Origin: CAUYUA01 sp963575675
Lineage (GTDB): Bacteria > Pseudomonadota > Alphaproteobacteria > Azospirillales > Azospirillaceae
Direction of reading: 5' to 3'
Assembly: GCA_963575675.1 (NCBI GenBank)
Contig: CAUYUA010000111.1
Coordinates: forward strand, 1 to 64,000
DNA: 64,000 bases
Position 1 is the first letter of the stretch; each line of letters begins with the position of its first letter. Under the pieces are notes generated by a model that searched no databases, had not been told where the DNA came from, and saw only the letters and a program-made list of their open reading frames with translations. Below, piece by piece: positions 44,796 to 53,850 of the stretch. A program made the position numbers and the translations under genes.

Positions 44796-45794
44796 TTACT
44801 TGCGAATTTGCTTGGCGGCGTCGTCCACCGTCTTCAACAAACCTTCCAGACCCGCGCCACTGGCGGCGACAGTGTCATCGATCATCTGCTTGAACCACGG
44901 CTCTTTGGGCTGCAATTGCTTCAGTTCAGCGCTGCGAACTTTCTGAATCAAATCTTTCGAATCAGCCTGAGCCGTTCCGGTCAACTGATCGGGGTTGCCG
45001 GTGACATAGGCAATCGGCACGCAAGCCGTGGTGATCTTGTTGACTCCGCGCCAATGAACGATGTCGGCGCTGGTGACTTTGACTTCCTGAGCAACATAAA
45101 CTTGCGTGTCTTTGATCTGCTGACGCAACATCGCCCGATCAACCACCGGAATGAACGACAATTTCTTGTCGTTTATCATTTTAAAGCGCGGATTTTTGGT
45201 GTCGGCGAATGCAACGAAGAAACCAATGTCGGCCTGCCCGGCGACAACGGTCTCAATGGCCTTGTCGATGTCGACCGCGTTGATGACGGTGGCGTCCTTC
45301 AACGCCTCGTCAATGGTCTGCAAGAAACGCAACGTGGTGGCGGAACCGCTGTCGGCCGCGCCCGTGACAACTTTCAAACGCCGAGCAAAACCAAGGACGT
45401 CGCCCCAAGTCTTCAAACGATCCGCGTTGGCGTGAGACGTAACGGCAAACAAACACTCTTTAGCGACATCACTGCGAATTACCGTGATTTTATTGCCAAC
45501 ATCCGGATTCGCGGCCACTTCCTGCGCCAGAACGTCGGATTGCACCAACGCCACAGCCGACGGAGTCGTCATGACTTGCTTTATATTCTCACCGCTTCCG
45601 GCGCTTGTCGCCAATTCATACTTAAAAAATTGCTTGGTGAGAACCTCTTTTAGCAAGGGGCCGAAGGTCGTGAAATAGCTCCCGGTCTTTCCGCCGGTGT
45701 AAATCTTTTCATTGGCGACGGCAGTTCCTGTCGCGCCCAGAGCCAGCATGCCGACGACGCCGCCCAAAGCCAGCGCTTTTTTCCATGTGCGCAT
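44796..45794 (-). CDS. TAXI-family TRAP transporter solute-binding protein
   Basis: 332 aa, periplasmic. Signal peptide KKALALGGVVGMLALGATGTAVA precedes a TAXI-type binding protein: IYTGGKTGSYFTTFGPLLKEVL is the family start, then TSAGSGENIKQVMTTPSAVALVQSDVLAQ and LKVVTGAADSGSATTLRFLQTIDEALKDA. TAXI proteins bind small organic acids such as glutamate or 2-oxoglutarate and feed a fused DctQM permease. No permease gene is adjacent, so the partner must be elsewhere or it is an orphan sensor-type binder. AGGAGAACATCACGA before ATG 45794 supports this start; the frame upstream is discarded. Confidence 0.88.
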   Translation of the reverse strand: MRTWKKALALGGVVGMLALGATGTAVANEKIYTGGKTGSYFTTFGPLLKEVLTKQFFKYELATSAGSGENIKQVMTTPSAVALVQSDVLAQEVAANPDVGNKITVIRSDVAKECLFAVTSHANADRLKTWGDVLGFARRLKVVTGAADSGSATTLRFLQTIDEALKDATVINAVDIDKAIETVVAGQADIGFFVAFADTKNPRFKMINDKKLSFIPVVDRAMLRQQIKDTQVYVAQEVKVTSADIVHWRGVNKITTACVPIAYVTGNPDQLTGTAQADSKDLIQKVRSAELKQLQPKEPWFKQMIDDTVAASGAGLEGLLKTVDDAAKQIRK

Positions 45795-46335
45795 TCGTGA
45801 TGTTCTCCTAAAGAAGAAATGAAAGCCCAAAACCTGAACTAAGATAGACACGGGCAAAAACCACCGAACCCGATCCCGCGCCCGGCGTTTTGTCCAATAC
45901 AACATGTTCTGATCACGCCAATCAACACCCATTCTCCAAAAAAGAAAGCAAACGCCTGGTTCGTCCACCTTCGAGGGGCCATACGGAAAACACCAACGGA
46001 AAACACCGGCGGCTCCAACGCTCTGAACGTTTCCCACAGCTTCTGAAAAGGATAAAGAATCCTTTCATCCACACGAATTTCGCCCTTTTGAACAAGAAAA
46101 AACATGAGCTGTCAAAAAATACAGAAATCTTGGCTTCAATGTCGCTCTTCTGCTATCGTCTTTCCCGATCTCATAGAAGCAAACGAAGAATCACGCGCCA
46201 CCCGCCGAATTAAAAATTCAGTTCGAAAAAACGCCGGGAAGCTGCAAAACAATTTCCTATGGATGGCATGTCGTTTTCAAAAAAGAAGCCTTTCTTGAAG
46301 ATTTTTAAAGATATTATGTCGCTTTTTTTACAAGG
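45795..46335. other. Divergent gap between the TAXI and HD-GYP genes
   Basis: 540 bp with no convincing gene. Short open frames are basic, low quality and lack family features. It should contain two divergent promoters. No clear hairpin or repeat is seen, and none of the palindromic elements is here. Confidence 0.4.
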
Positions 46336-48348
46336 ATGCGCGCCGTGCCCTCGGATGATCCATTGATCTTCGCCGATGATAACGATAATGACGACGGCGT
46401 TGAATCTACGTCCATCGGCCAAGAACGTCCATGGCGCGTTCTGGTGGTGGACGATGATCTAGAGACTCACTCCGTAACGCGCTTGGCCTTACGCCATTTC
46501 CACTATCGCCGCCGCCTTTTGGATGTCCTCAGCGCGCACTCCGCGCAAGAAGCGCGCGTCTTGTTACGTCAACATACGGACATCGCATTAATCTTGCTCG
46601 ACGTGGTCATGGAGACCAATGACGCCGGTCTGCGCTTAATCCATTTTGTCCGCCACACGCTGAACAATCCCACAGTCCGAATTATTCTGCGCACCGACCA
46701 CAAAGAACAAATTCCAGAAGAAAAAATCACCCTCGAATATGACATCAACGATTACCGGGAAAAAACCGAACTGACGCAAGAAAAGCTGTTTTCCTGCATA
46801 ACAAGGGCGCTCCGCTCCTATGAAATGATTTCTTCGATGCAGGTCAACAACCAAGGATTACGAAGCGTCATCGCCATCGCCACAAGCCTATTCCGTCACA
46901 CCTCGGTCACCAGTTTCTTGGACAACGTGATCGCAGGCATGAGCATGGTTATGAGCAACAGCGAACAAATCTTGTTTTGTGCGCGCCAAACGCTGAAAAA
47001 CAGAGAACAAGAACTGCGCGAGCCGGAAATTTACGCCGGGATGGGAACTATGCGCGCCTTCATCGGTCAACCGATCAGCCAAGCTCTGTTGTTCAAACCG
47101 CGCGCCTTGATCGAAGAGGCGTTAACGCATCACGGCCATCGATTCAGCCGTCAAGCGGCGGCTTTGTTTCTCGACATTCCCAATCGCTGGACGGGCGTGC
47201 TGTATTGCGAAACCGGAAATCCTCTGAGCGACGCCGATCGCATGTTGTTGGATATATTTGGAGCGCTTGTCTCCACAGCGTTCGGGAACCTTTATTTGCT
47301 CGACGACCTGCGGCGATCCAACAAGGCGACGGTGCTTACGCTGGCCGATCTGGCCGAATATAAGGACTCCGACACAGGCGAGCACGTTCTGCGCGTCGCC
47401 CGCCTCACCGGAGAAATCGCCAATCAACTCCGCCGCATGAACCTCCACACCAGCCTCATTAACGACCGCTACATCGAACAAGTGGCTCTCGCCAGCATCC
47501 TGCACGACATCGGCAAAGTGGGCATCCCCGATCATATTCTTAAGAAGCCGAGCCGCCTGGACGACGCCGAACGCGCCATCATGGAAACACACACCCAAAT
47601 CGGCGGCAAAGCCATCGCCAAAGCCAAACGCTTGATCTCCAACAGCGGCTACTTCGACTACGGCCACCAAATCGCCCTGTGCCACCACGAGAAATTCGAC
47701 GGAAGCGGATATCCCAACCATATGAAAGGGGAAGAGATTCCCTTGGCGGCGCGCATCGTCGCCGTGGCCGACGTCTTTGACGCGCTCACCAGTCAACGCA
47801 CTTACAAACACCCCTGGACAACCACAGAAGCCTTGGCTCATATTCGAAAAGGCCAAGGCGCGCATTTCGATCCAAAAGTCGTCGAAGCCCTGTGCTGCGT
47901 TCTCGAACAACAAAACAACCGCGCACGCATCGAATGGGCCTCTCACATGAGCATCGGCCACCCTCAACTCGACGACGACCACCGCGCCATCATCACCTTG
48001 CTCAACCAACTCTCCAACATCGAAGCGCGTCGCGAACGCTCAACGATCGAACTCATTCTCGACGAACTGGTCGATTACACCCTCGGACATTTTCAGCGCG
48101 AAGAAGCTTTTATGGAGAGCATCAATTTCCCCGGTTTGCCTCAGCATCGCGCCATTCACACTGACCTCTCACAACAAGTTTCTCACATTCAATTCAGAGT
48201 CCTCAATGGGCTTCAGGGAACTCTCGGCAATCAAGTTCTGAATTTCATGACAATGTGGTGGCGGAATCATATTCTAGAGAACGATATTCAGTACTATCAA
48301 TATCACCAATCCCTCAAGACCCCAATCAAACGCAACGCAACAGAATAA
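46336..48348 (+). CDS. Response regulator REC-DUF3369-HD-GYP with C-terminal bacteriohemerythrin domain
   Basis: 670 aa, cytosolic, predicted cyclic-di-GMP phosphodiesterase with two sensors. REC domain (VLVVDDD at 35-41, phospho-acceptor Asp89 in LILLDVVM), DUF3369 (about 175-320), HD-GYP (about 330-525) with intact HDIGKVGIPD (390-399), KKPSRLDDAERAIMETH and HHEKFDGSGYP (450-460). The C-terminal ~130 residues are a hemerythrin: IGHPQLDDDHR (His549), GHFQREEAFM (His585, Glu589), LPQHRAIHTDL (His604, His608), WWRNHILENDIQ (His645, Asp650). All di-iron ligands are present. It would couple a phosphorelay and oxygen or redox to c-di-GMP breakdown. GTG at 46345 has better AAGG spacing than ATG 46336 and may be the true start. 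No histidine kinase adjacent. Confidence 0.93.
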   Translation: MRAVPSDDPLIFADDNDNDDGVESTSIGQERPWRVLVVDDDLETHSVTRLALRHFHYRRRLLDVLSAHSAQEARVLLRQHTDIALILLDVVMETNDAGLRLIHFVRHTLNNPTVRIILRTDHKEQIPEEKITLEYDINDYREKTELTQEKLFSCITRALRSYEMISSMQVNNQGLRSVIAIATSLFRHTSVTSFLDNVIAGMSMVMSNSEQILFCARQTLKNREQELREPEIYAGMGTMRAFIGQPISQALLFKPRALIEEALTHHGHRFSRQAAALFLDIPNRWTGVLYCETGNPLSDADRMLLDIFGALVSTAFGNLYLLDDLRRSNKATVLTLADLAEYKDSDTGEHVLRVARLTGEIANQLRRMNLHTSLINDRYIEQVALASILHDIGKVGIPDHILKKPSRLDDAERAIMETHTQIGGKAIAKAKRLISNSGYFDYGHQIALCHHEKFDGSGYPNHMKGEEIPLAARIVAVADVFDALTSQRTYKHPWTTTEALAHIRKGQGAHFDPKVVEALCCVLEQQNNRARIEWASHMSIGHPQLDDDHRAIITLLNQLSNIEARRERSTIELILDELVDYTLGHFQREEAFMESINFPGLPQHRAIHTDLSQQVSHIQFRVLNGLQGTLGNQVLNFMTMWWRNHILENDIQYYQYHQSLKTPIKRNATE

Positions 48349-48522
48349 GCCCTTTCTCCTTCTCCCCTAAAAAAAGAAAATTCCAATGACAAAACATTGT
48401 TTTATGGTAGAAAACTCGTTTTGGTTACAAAAAGAACCACATCATATCACGCCGCACGCCACCAAAGAAAAACTTAAAGAATTCACCGCCCACCAACGGC
48501 CGGCCAGAGGATAATCCGCGCC

Positions 48523-49596
48523 ATGCACGAACAGCGCATCAACACTCCACAAAGCATCAACGCTCCACAAGTAAACGCTCCACAAGTCAACGATGCGCCA
48601 AATAACGCCACCCAAGATGACGACAAAACCCACGACCGCAACAACGGTCGCAACAAAGCTGGAAAATCAAAGCGTCCCCCTTCATTAATACGGCGGTTAT
48701 GTCGCTATCAAGCCGAACGCTTTCCTTTGGCTTCTCATATGCCGCTGATTTTTGCCTTTATTTTCGGCGTCTTATCATTCTGCGACGCTCTGTCTCCAAT
48801 TGACGCCAACAACAAAAGCAACGCTTTGACGCCAACACACGCAGTCGTGTTGTGCATCATCGTCGCAACCGCGTTCTTTCAACTACGGATCTCCGACGAG
48901 TTCAAAAATTTCGAAACCGATCTGCGTCACCGTCCGCATCGCCCCCTTCCTCGAGGTTTGGTGACGCGGCAAGAACTCGGAGCGACTGCGGCGGCTTTGA
49001 TGATTCTCCAAGGCAGTCTCACAGCGTTGAACGCCTCTTCCGCCCTACCGCTTCTGCTGGCGCTGTGGATATACGGCGGTTTGATGTGGGTGGAGTTCTT
49101 CGTCGGCGACTGGCTGAAAACACGCACGTCTTTAGTTGTTTTTATGCGCGCGATGATCATGCCCTTGATCGCTTTGTTTGTCCTAAGCTGGAGCGATCGT
49201 GCGTTTTCCTGCTTATACAGCGTCCCAGCCATCGCAACTCTGGCTTTCGCCAATGGCTTGATCTTGGAAATCGGTCGCAAGATTCGCACTCCCGCAGACG
49301 AACGCACGGGGATCAGAACCTATAGTTTCTTATGGGGACTCAAACGAGCCATACACACATGGGCGGCGTCTATTATGCTGTCCGCAACCGCTCTCATCTT
49401 TTTAGGACAACTCGCCGGAGCCACGGTCATCACCATTGGTCGCGGCCTTACGTTGCCTTCCATCGTCGCCGCCATCGCCATTTACGCCATCTTACGACGA
49501 CCGGCGCCGGGACGAGGCAAATTAATCGCCGCCGCCTCCGGACTGTGGACATTGGTGAGCTTTATCTTGCTCGGCGTAATACGGTTCGCCCTTTGA
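48523..49596 (+). CDS. UbiA-family prenyltransferase-like membrane protein
   Basis: 357 aa. Residues 1-50 are an Asn/Gln/Asp-rich disordered tail holding two in-frame NAPQV repeats from a 15-bp DNA duplication (48558-48587). Then about eight membrane helices. FFQLRISDEFKNFETDLRHRPHRPLPRGLVTRQEL is the UbiA-type Mg-diphosphate site (D-E-F-K-x-x-E-x-D and RP-RG). GRKIRTPADERTGIRTYSFLWG may be the second site. It could transfer a prenyl group to a quinone, heme or lipid head group. It lacks the exact motifs of UbiA or COX10, and its substrate cannot be named. Stands alone downstream of the HD-GYP protein, converging with hldE. Confidence 0.75.
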   Translation: MHEQRINTPQSINAPQVNAPQVNDAPNNATQDDDKTHDRNNGRNKAGKSKRPPSLIRRLCRYQAERFPLASHMPLIFAFIFGVLSFCDALSPIDANNKSNALTPTHAVVLCIIVATAFFQLRISDEFKNFETDLRHRPHRPLPRGLVTRQELGATAAALMILQGSLTALNASSALPLLLALWIYGGLMWVEFFVGDWLKTRTSLVVFMRAMIMPLIALFVLSWSDRAFSCLYSVPAIATLAFANGLILEIGRKIRTPADERTGIRTYSFLWGLKRAIHTWAASIMLSATALIFLGQLAGATVITIGRGLTLPSIVAAIAIYAILRRPAPGRGKLIAAASGLWTLVSFILLGVIRFAL

Positions 49597-49633
49597 CGCC
49601 GCTGAAAACAATTTTGATGGATAATAAATAATA

Positions 49634-49668
49634 GATAAAGGATAAAGGATAAAGGATAAAGGATAAAA
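49634..49668. repeat. 7-bp tandem repeat (GATAAAG) in five copies
   Basis: GATAAAG occurs four times plus a fifth GATAAAA unit, 38 bp after the UbiA-family gene stop, inside an AT-rich stretch that runs to 49690. A palindromic element starts just beyond. Confidence 0.92.
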
Positions 49669-49692
49669 TATAATAAATATAAATAATAAATG

Positions 49693-49785
49693 ATTCCAGA
49701 AGAGGATCGCTTCGCGAATAAGGGGGGCTTTCGCTCCCCCCTTATAATCCCCCACGACCAGGAACACAGTCCCTGGACCCTTTAT
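49693..49785. repeat. Dispersed palindromic element, canonical copy
   Basis: ATAAGGGGGG-CTTTCGCT-CCCCCCTTAT (49718-49745) forms a perfect 10-bp stem, followed by the half-site GACCAGGAACACAGTCCCTG, GACCC and TTTATTTATT. Compared with the copy at 61421-61512, it differs at only a few positions over about 90 bp. Lies between the convergent ends of the UbiA-family gene and hldE, 20 bp from the hldE stop. Confidence 0.92.
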
Positions 49786-49805
49786 TTATTATTTTCCGTC
49801 CAGTC

Positions 49806-51275
49806 CTACAGTTTCGGAGCGTTTATTCGGGCGATCGTAGATGTTGTGCTGAAACCCGCCTGCAAATCCGCTAATACAACTCTCCCACCATAAGATTGCA
49901 CCACATCCGCTCCCACCACTTGATCCAAACGATAATCAGCCCCTTTCACCAACACATCCGGTCGCAGAATCTTAATCAACGACAACGGCGTGTCCTCATC
50001 AAAAATCACCACCAAATCCACCATCGCCAACGACGCCAAAACCGTCGCCCGCGCAGACTCAGTTTGAATCGGCCGTTGAGCCCCCTTCAATCGCCGCACA
50101 GATTCATCGCTGTTCAACCCCACAACCAACCGATCACACGCCGTTCGCGCCTGCGTAATCAAAGAAAGATGCCCAGGATGCAACAAATCAAAACATCCAT
50201 TCGTAAAACCAACCTTTAAATTGCGCCGCCGCCACAAATCCAATCGCTCCACGGCCTCCTCTGCGGCCAGAACCTTGCTCTCGCCAATATTCCACTCTTG
50301 CTGGTGAAGCGCGCTCAACAAATCATGAACCCGGACGACAGCCGTTCCCACCTTGCCAACCACAACGCCTCCGGCAATATTCGCCAAACGCGCCGCATCC
50401 ACCAACGACGCCCCCGCGCCCAACGCAGTCGCCAATGTGGCGATCACCGTGTCTCCCGCTCCGGAAACATCGAAAACCTCACGAGCCTCCGCCGGAAGGT
50501 GAACCGGAGGTTGTTCAGAAGCGAAAACAGACAACCCCTGCTCACTGCGAGTCGCCACCACCGCATCAACGCCACACACTGTTATAATTTCCGCAGCCGC
50601 GCCGCTAACCTGCTCGTCGGTCCCGACAGGCCGCCCTCCAACCGCCAACGACAGCTCCTTGCGATTTGGCGTCACCACCGCCGCACCTCGATACCTCCGA
50701 TAGTCATCTCCCTTCGGATCCACAACCACAGGCTTTCCCGCCGCCCGCGCCATTTCAATCAACGCCGCCGTCACATGCTCCGTTAATACGCCTTTCCCAT
50801 AGTCAGACAACACCACCGCCGCAACCCGCTCCAGACGCGCGCGCGCCGCCGCCAACAACACTGTTGCCGACTCGATCGAAATCGCTCCCGTGGTTTCGCA
50901 ATCAGAACGCAACAACTGCTGATGCGCCGCGACAAATCGCGTTTTCACCGTCGTCTGACGCCCCGGCTCAACCACAAGCGCCACAGAGTCCCCATGCGAT
51001 AAAACCGACGCGAGTCGCCGCACAGAGTCTCCAGCCTCATCATCCCCCACCACAGAAAGAAAAAAAACCTCCGCCCCCAACGCATGAAGGTTGGCCGCAA
51101 CATTGCCGGCCCCACCCAACATTGCAGCTTCGCGCTCTATACGCAAAATTGGAATCGGAGCTTCAGGTGAAATTCGATCAACCGCCCCATAAACAAAACG
51201 GTCAAGCATCACATCGCCCACACACAGCACAGGCGTTCCACTCAGAGCATGAATATGGCGAATTAAGTCAGTCAT
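49806..51275 (-). CDS. hldE: Bifunctional heptose-7-phosphate kinase / heptose-1-phosphate adenylyltransferase
   Basis: Two steps in ADP-heptose synthesis for the LPS inner core. 489 aa. N-terminal PfkB-type kinase (residues ~10-320): VLCVGDVMLDRFVYGAVDRISPEAPIPI, FDVSGAGDTVIATLATALGAGA. C-terminal nucleotidyltransferase (~350-489): VGFTNGCFDLLHPGHLSLITQAR with the HxGH motif, VGLNSDESVRRLKGAQRPI and VKGADYRLDQVVGADVVQSYGGRV. A fused, complete gene; gmhA, gmhB and hldD are not in the window. No strong ribosome site is seen before ATG 51275. Confidence 0.95.
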   Translation of the reverse strand: MTDLIRHIHALSGTPVLCVGDVMLDRFVYGAVDRISPEAPIPILRIEREAAMLGGAGNVAANLHALGAEVFFLSVVGDDEAGDSVRRLASVLSHGDSVALVVEPGRQTTVKTRFVAAHQQLLRSDCETTGAISIESATVLLAAARARLERVAAVVLSDYGKGVLTEHVTAALIEMARAAGKPVVVDPKGDDYRRYRGAAVVTPNRKELSLAVGGRPVGTDEQVSGAAAEIITVCGVDAVVATRSEQGLSVFASEQPPVHLPAEAREVFDVSGAGDTVIATLATALGAGASLVDAARLANIAGGVVVGKVGTAVVRVHDLLSALHQQEWNIGESKVLAAEEAVERLDLWRRRNLKVGFTNGCFDLLHPGHLSLITQARTACDRLVVGLNSDESVRRLKGAQRPIQTESARATVLASLAMVDLVVIFDEDTPLSLIKILRPDVLVKGADYRLDQVVGADVVQSYGGRVVLADLQAGFSTTSTIARINAPKL

Positions 51276-51852
51276 CGGACATCACATCATCATAGCGTTT
51301 GTGATATAGTTTTCTTGCAAAACGAGGCCAACGATCAACCATCGTTTCATTTTTCGCGCCCAATCCCAAACGTAGCGCTGTTATAGGCAAAGCGCGCAAC
51401 CATATGAAGACACCGCTCTCACTTTTTATTATGAAGGTCCATACGAGAAAAAAACGCCTGAGAGCCTGTCCGAAAACATTGACATTCTTTCCGGATAGGC
51501 TCTCAGGGACTACAAATAGTCCCTAATAAATCAAAATATCGCAGACATCCTTTCTTGCATTTTTCTTTGATATCTAACATTCTGACGGCCACTCGGCATT
51601 CATAAGAGTGACGCTTATATCTTCTGAGTTCTCTTTGATCCGATGAACGCAATATGCAAATTTAGAAAGCAACCATGACGAATCAACACATGAAAAAAAC
51701 GCATAAGAAAACCCGTCGAAAGATAATCAAAAATTAACCCACTCGATGCGTGGACGCTCTTAAGAACAGAAATACCCTTCTTGTTTTAGAATCAAGCGAT
51801 AACGTCCGCAATTAAGACGGAAAGCATCGCGCGAGTCTTTGGGGAAAACGTG
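51276..51852. repeat. Divergent hldE-MCP gap with a 20-bp-arm palindrome
   Basis: 577 bp without a gene. CCTGAGAGCCTGTCCG at 51457 returns inverted in CGGATAGGCTCTCAGG, ending at 51507 (about 20 bp per arm, few mismatches, about 11-bp loop). A second hairpin GGGACTA-CAAA-TAGTCCC (51506-51523) abuts it. The GAGCCTGTCCGAAAA arm resembles insertion-sequence ends, but no transposase is present. It is distinct from the other palindromic elements. The segment must also contain the promoters of hldE and the MCP gene. Confidence 0.7.
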
Positions 51853-53532
51853 ATGACCTTAACTCTAAAAGCAAAAATGTTGGGAGCTGTGCTTTCTTTG
51901 GCGCTGCTCTCGGTGGTTCTGGCCATTCTTGGAGTAATGGCTTTGGATCAATTGAACGTCGCGGTTAAAAAGGTTGATGAAGCTTCAACCCGCATGGAAC
52001 TGTTGGCGCAAGCTCAAGTCCATGTCGCGGGTTGGATACGTGACGTAGAATTTCTTTCATCCGAAACCGCAACAGCACAACAAATTTCCAAAATCCGTGA
52101 AACCGCCCGAGAAGACTACAGGCTTATTAACGACGCACTCGACAAACTGTATGACCTGCTACAATTTGAAGAATCAAAGCGCGAGGTAAAAAAAGCGCGA
52201 GATATGCTCTCAGAGTACAAAAAGGTGGAGAAGACCGTCAACACCTTCTATGATCAGGGAAAATACATAGACGTCGACAAAGAAATCGTGCAAGCAGTCG
52301 CGATAGGAGATCGAATCGTCGAAGAACTTCAGAAAATCGTCGAACGCAACGACAGTGTCCAGAGAGACGTCTCCTTAAACAGCCAAAAAGAGTACGACTC
52401 GGCTCGAAGCACTTTGGTCGTGGTTCCGATGATCGGCATCGCGATCTTCGCCGGCGCCGCCGTATGGGTCATTGTCTTCGGAGTCAGCCGACCGCTGGAA
52501 GCCGTCACTCAGGCCATTCGCACGGTCGCGAACGGTCACTATGACATCACAGTTCCGGGTCGTGGTCGCGACGACGAAATCGGCTCTCTGGCGAGCGCCC
52601 TTGAAACCTTCAAGCAAAACGGCATCGACAAACAGCGGCTGGAACGCGAACAAGAACGCACAAAACAGGAATTGGAAGAAAATCGACGCCGCTCCATGGG
52701 AAAACTGGCCGACAATTTTGAAAGCTCGGTCAAAGCCGTGGTTCGCACCGTCACTCAGGCCGCCGAGCAAATGCAACGCAGCGCGCAAGGCTTGTCCTCC
52801 TCCGCCGAGGAAGCCAATCGTCGCGCCGTCACCGTCGCCGCCGCCTCGGAGCAAGCCTCATGCAATGTGGCCACCGTCGCCTCCGCCACCGAAGAACTTT
52901 CCAGCTCGGTCAATGAAATCAGCCGACAGGTTTCTGAATCGGCGCACATCGCCACCGTCGCCGTCGAAGAAGCCAATCGCACCAACGTCACCGTCGCCAG
53001 CCTTTCGGAAGCGGCGCAGAAAATCGGCGAAGTCGTCGGCCTGATCAACAACATCGCATCTCAAACCAACCTCCTCGCCCTCAACGCCACCATCGAAGCC
53101 GCCCGCGCCGGAGAAGCCGGGAAAGGCTTCGCCGTCGTCGCCAGCGAAGTCAAAAATCTGGCCAACCAGACCGCCAAGGCCACCGACGATATTCAAGTTC
53201 AGGTCGGCCAGATGCAAACAGTCACGGGAACCGCCGTCGAGGCGATCAAAGGAATTTCCTCCACCATTCGCAGAATGAGCGAAATCACCACCACGATTGC
53301 TTCCGCCGTTGAAGAACAAGGCGCAACCACGCGCGAAATTGCTCGAAACGTGCAGCAGGCCGCCACAGGAACCCATGAAGTGTCGCAGAACATCGCCGGA
53401 GTCACTCAAGCCGCCGCCGAAACCGGACAAATGGCCGGAGACGTCTTGGGAGCCGCCAGCGAATTGAACCGACAGGCAGAGCTTCTACAACGAGAAGTTG
53501 ATGGTTTCATTCACACCATTCGAAGCGCCTAA
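51853..53532 (+). CDS. Methyl-accepting chemotaxis protein
   Basis: About 559 aa, inner membrane. Membrane segment AVLSLALLSVVLAILGVMALDQL, periplasmic sensor of ~150 residues (helical-bundle type), second membrane segment TLVVVPMIGIAIFAGAAVWVIVFGV, HAMP (SRPLEAVTQAIRTVANGHYDITVPGRGRDDEIGSLASALETFK), coiled coil, then the signalling domain with the hairpin tip IGEVVGLINNIASQTNLLALNATIEAARAGEAGKGFAVVASEVKNLANQTAKAT. It lacks an obvious C-terminal CheR-binding pentapeptide. Ligand unknown. GTG at 51850 immediately precedes the ATG and could also start. No che genes are adjacent. Confidence 0.94.
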   Translation: MTLTLKAKMLGAVLSLALLSVVLAILGVMALDQLNVAVKKVDEASTRMELLAQAQVHVAGWIRDVEFLSSETATAQQISKIRETAREDYRLINDALDKLYDLLQFEESKREVKKARDMLSEYKKVEKTVNTFYDQGKYIDVDKEIVQAVAIGDRIVEELQKIVERNDSVQRDVSLNSQKEYDSARSTLVVVPMIGIAIFAGAAVWVIVFGVSRPLEAVTQAIRTVANGHYDITVPGRGRDDEIGSLASALETFKQNGIDKQRLEREQERTKQELEENRRRSMGKLADNFESSVKAVVRTVTQAAEQMQRSAQGLSSSAEEANRRAVTVAAASEQASCNVATVASATEELSSSVNEISRQVSESAHIATVAVEEANRTNVTVASLSEAAQKIGEVVGLINNIASQTNLLALNATIEAARAGEAGKGFAVVASEVKNLANQTAKATDDIQVQVGQMQTVTGTAVEAIKGISSTIRRMSEITTTIASAVEEQGATTREIARNVQQAATGTHEVSQNIAGVTQAAAETGQMAGDVLGAASELNRQAELLQREVDGFIHTIRSA

Positions 53533-53721
53533 AGATATCGTTCAGTCATAGTTTTTTGTGGATCGCTCTGGATTTCTGAACGACGGCGTTTTCATATAGG
53601 AGCCGCCCTTTTGGGAGCAGTTTCGAAAAACCGTCATAAAGCGCCACCTGAATACAGCCATCGCCCGGAAATCCAGACGCACTGAAATCCAAGACGGTCT
53701 ATAAAACATTACAAACAGACG

Positions 53722-53805
53722 GTTCCAGAAGAGAATCGCTTCGGCGGATAAGAGAAGCTTCCGTCCTTCGATTATCCTGGAGAGGCCTCTTGCCGTCGTC
53801 GCGTC
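53722..53805. repeat. Probable decayed copy of the dispersed palindromic element
   Basis: GGTTCCAGAAGAGAATCGCTTCGGCGGATAAG resembles the left half of the copy at 49693-49785 (TTCCAGAAGAGGATCGCTTC and the following CGCGAATAAG). The inner hairpin and right half are degraded (TTATCCTGGAGAGG remains). In the 318-bp gap between the MCP and a small membrane protein gene; nothing else is seen there. Confidence 0.5.
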
Positions 53806-53850
53806 CAAGTGCGATATATCTCTACACCGCCTCTCTAAACACAACGCTCC

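Noticed and set aside
53542..53844. A 100-codon minus-strand open frame between the MCP and the small membrane protein
   Set aside because: It overlaps the decayed palindromic element and has no family features or ribosome site.
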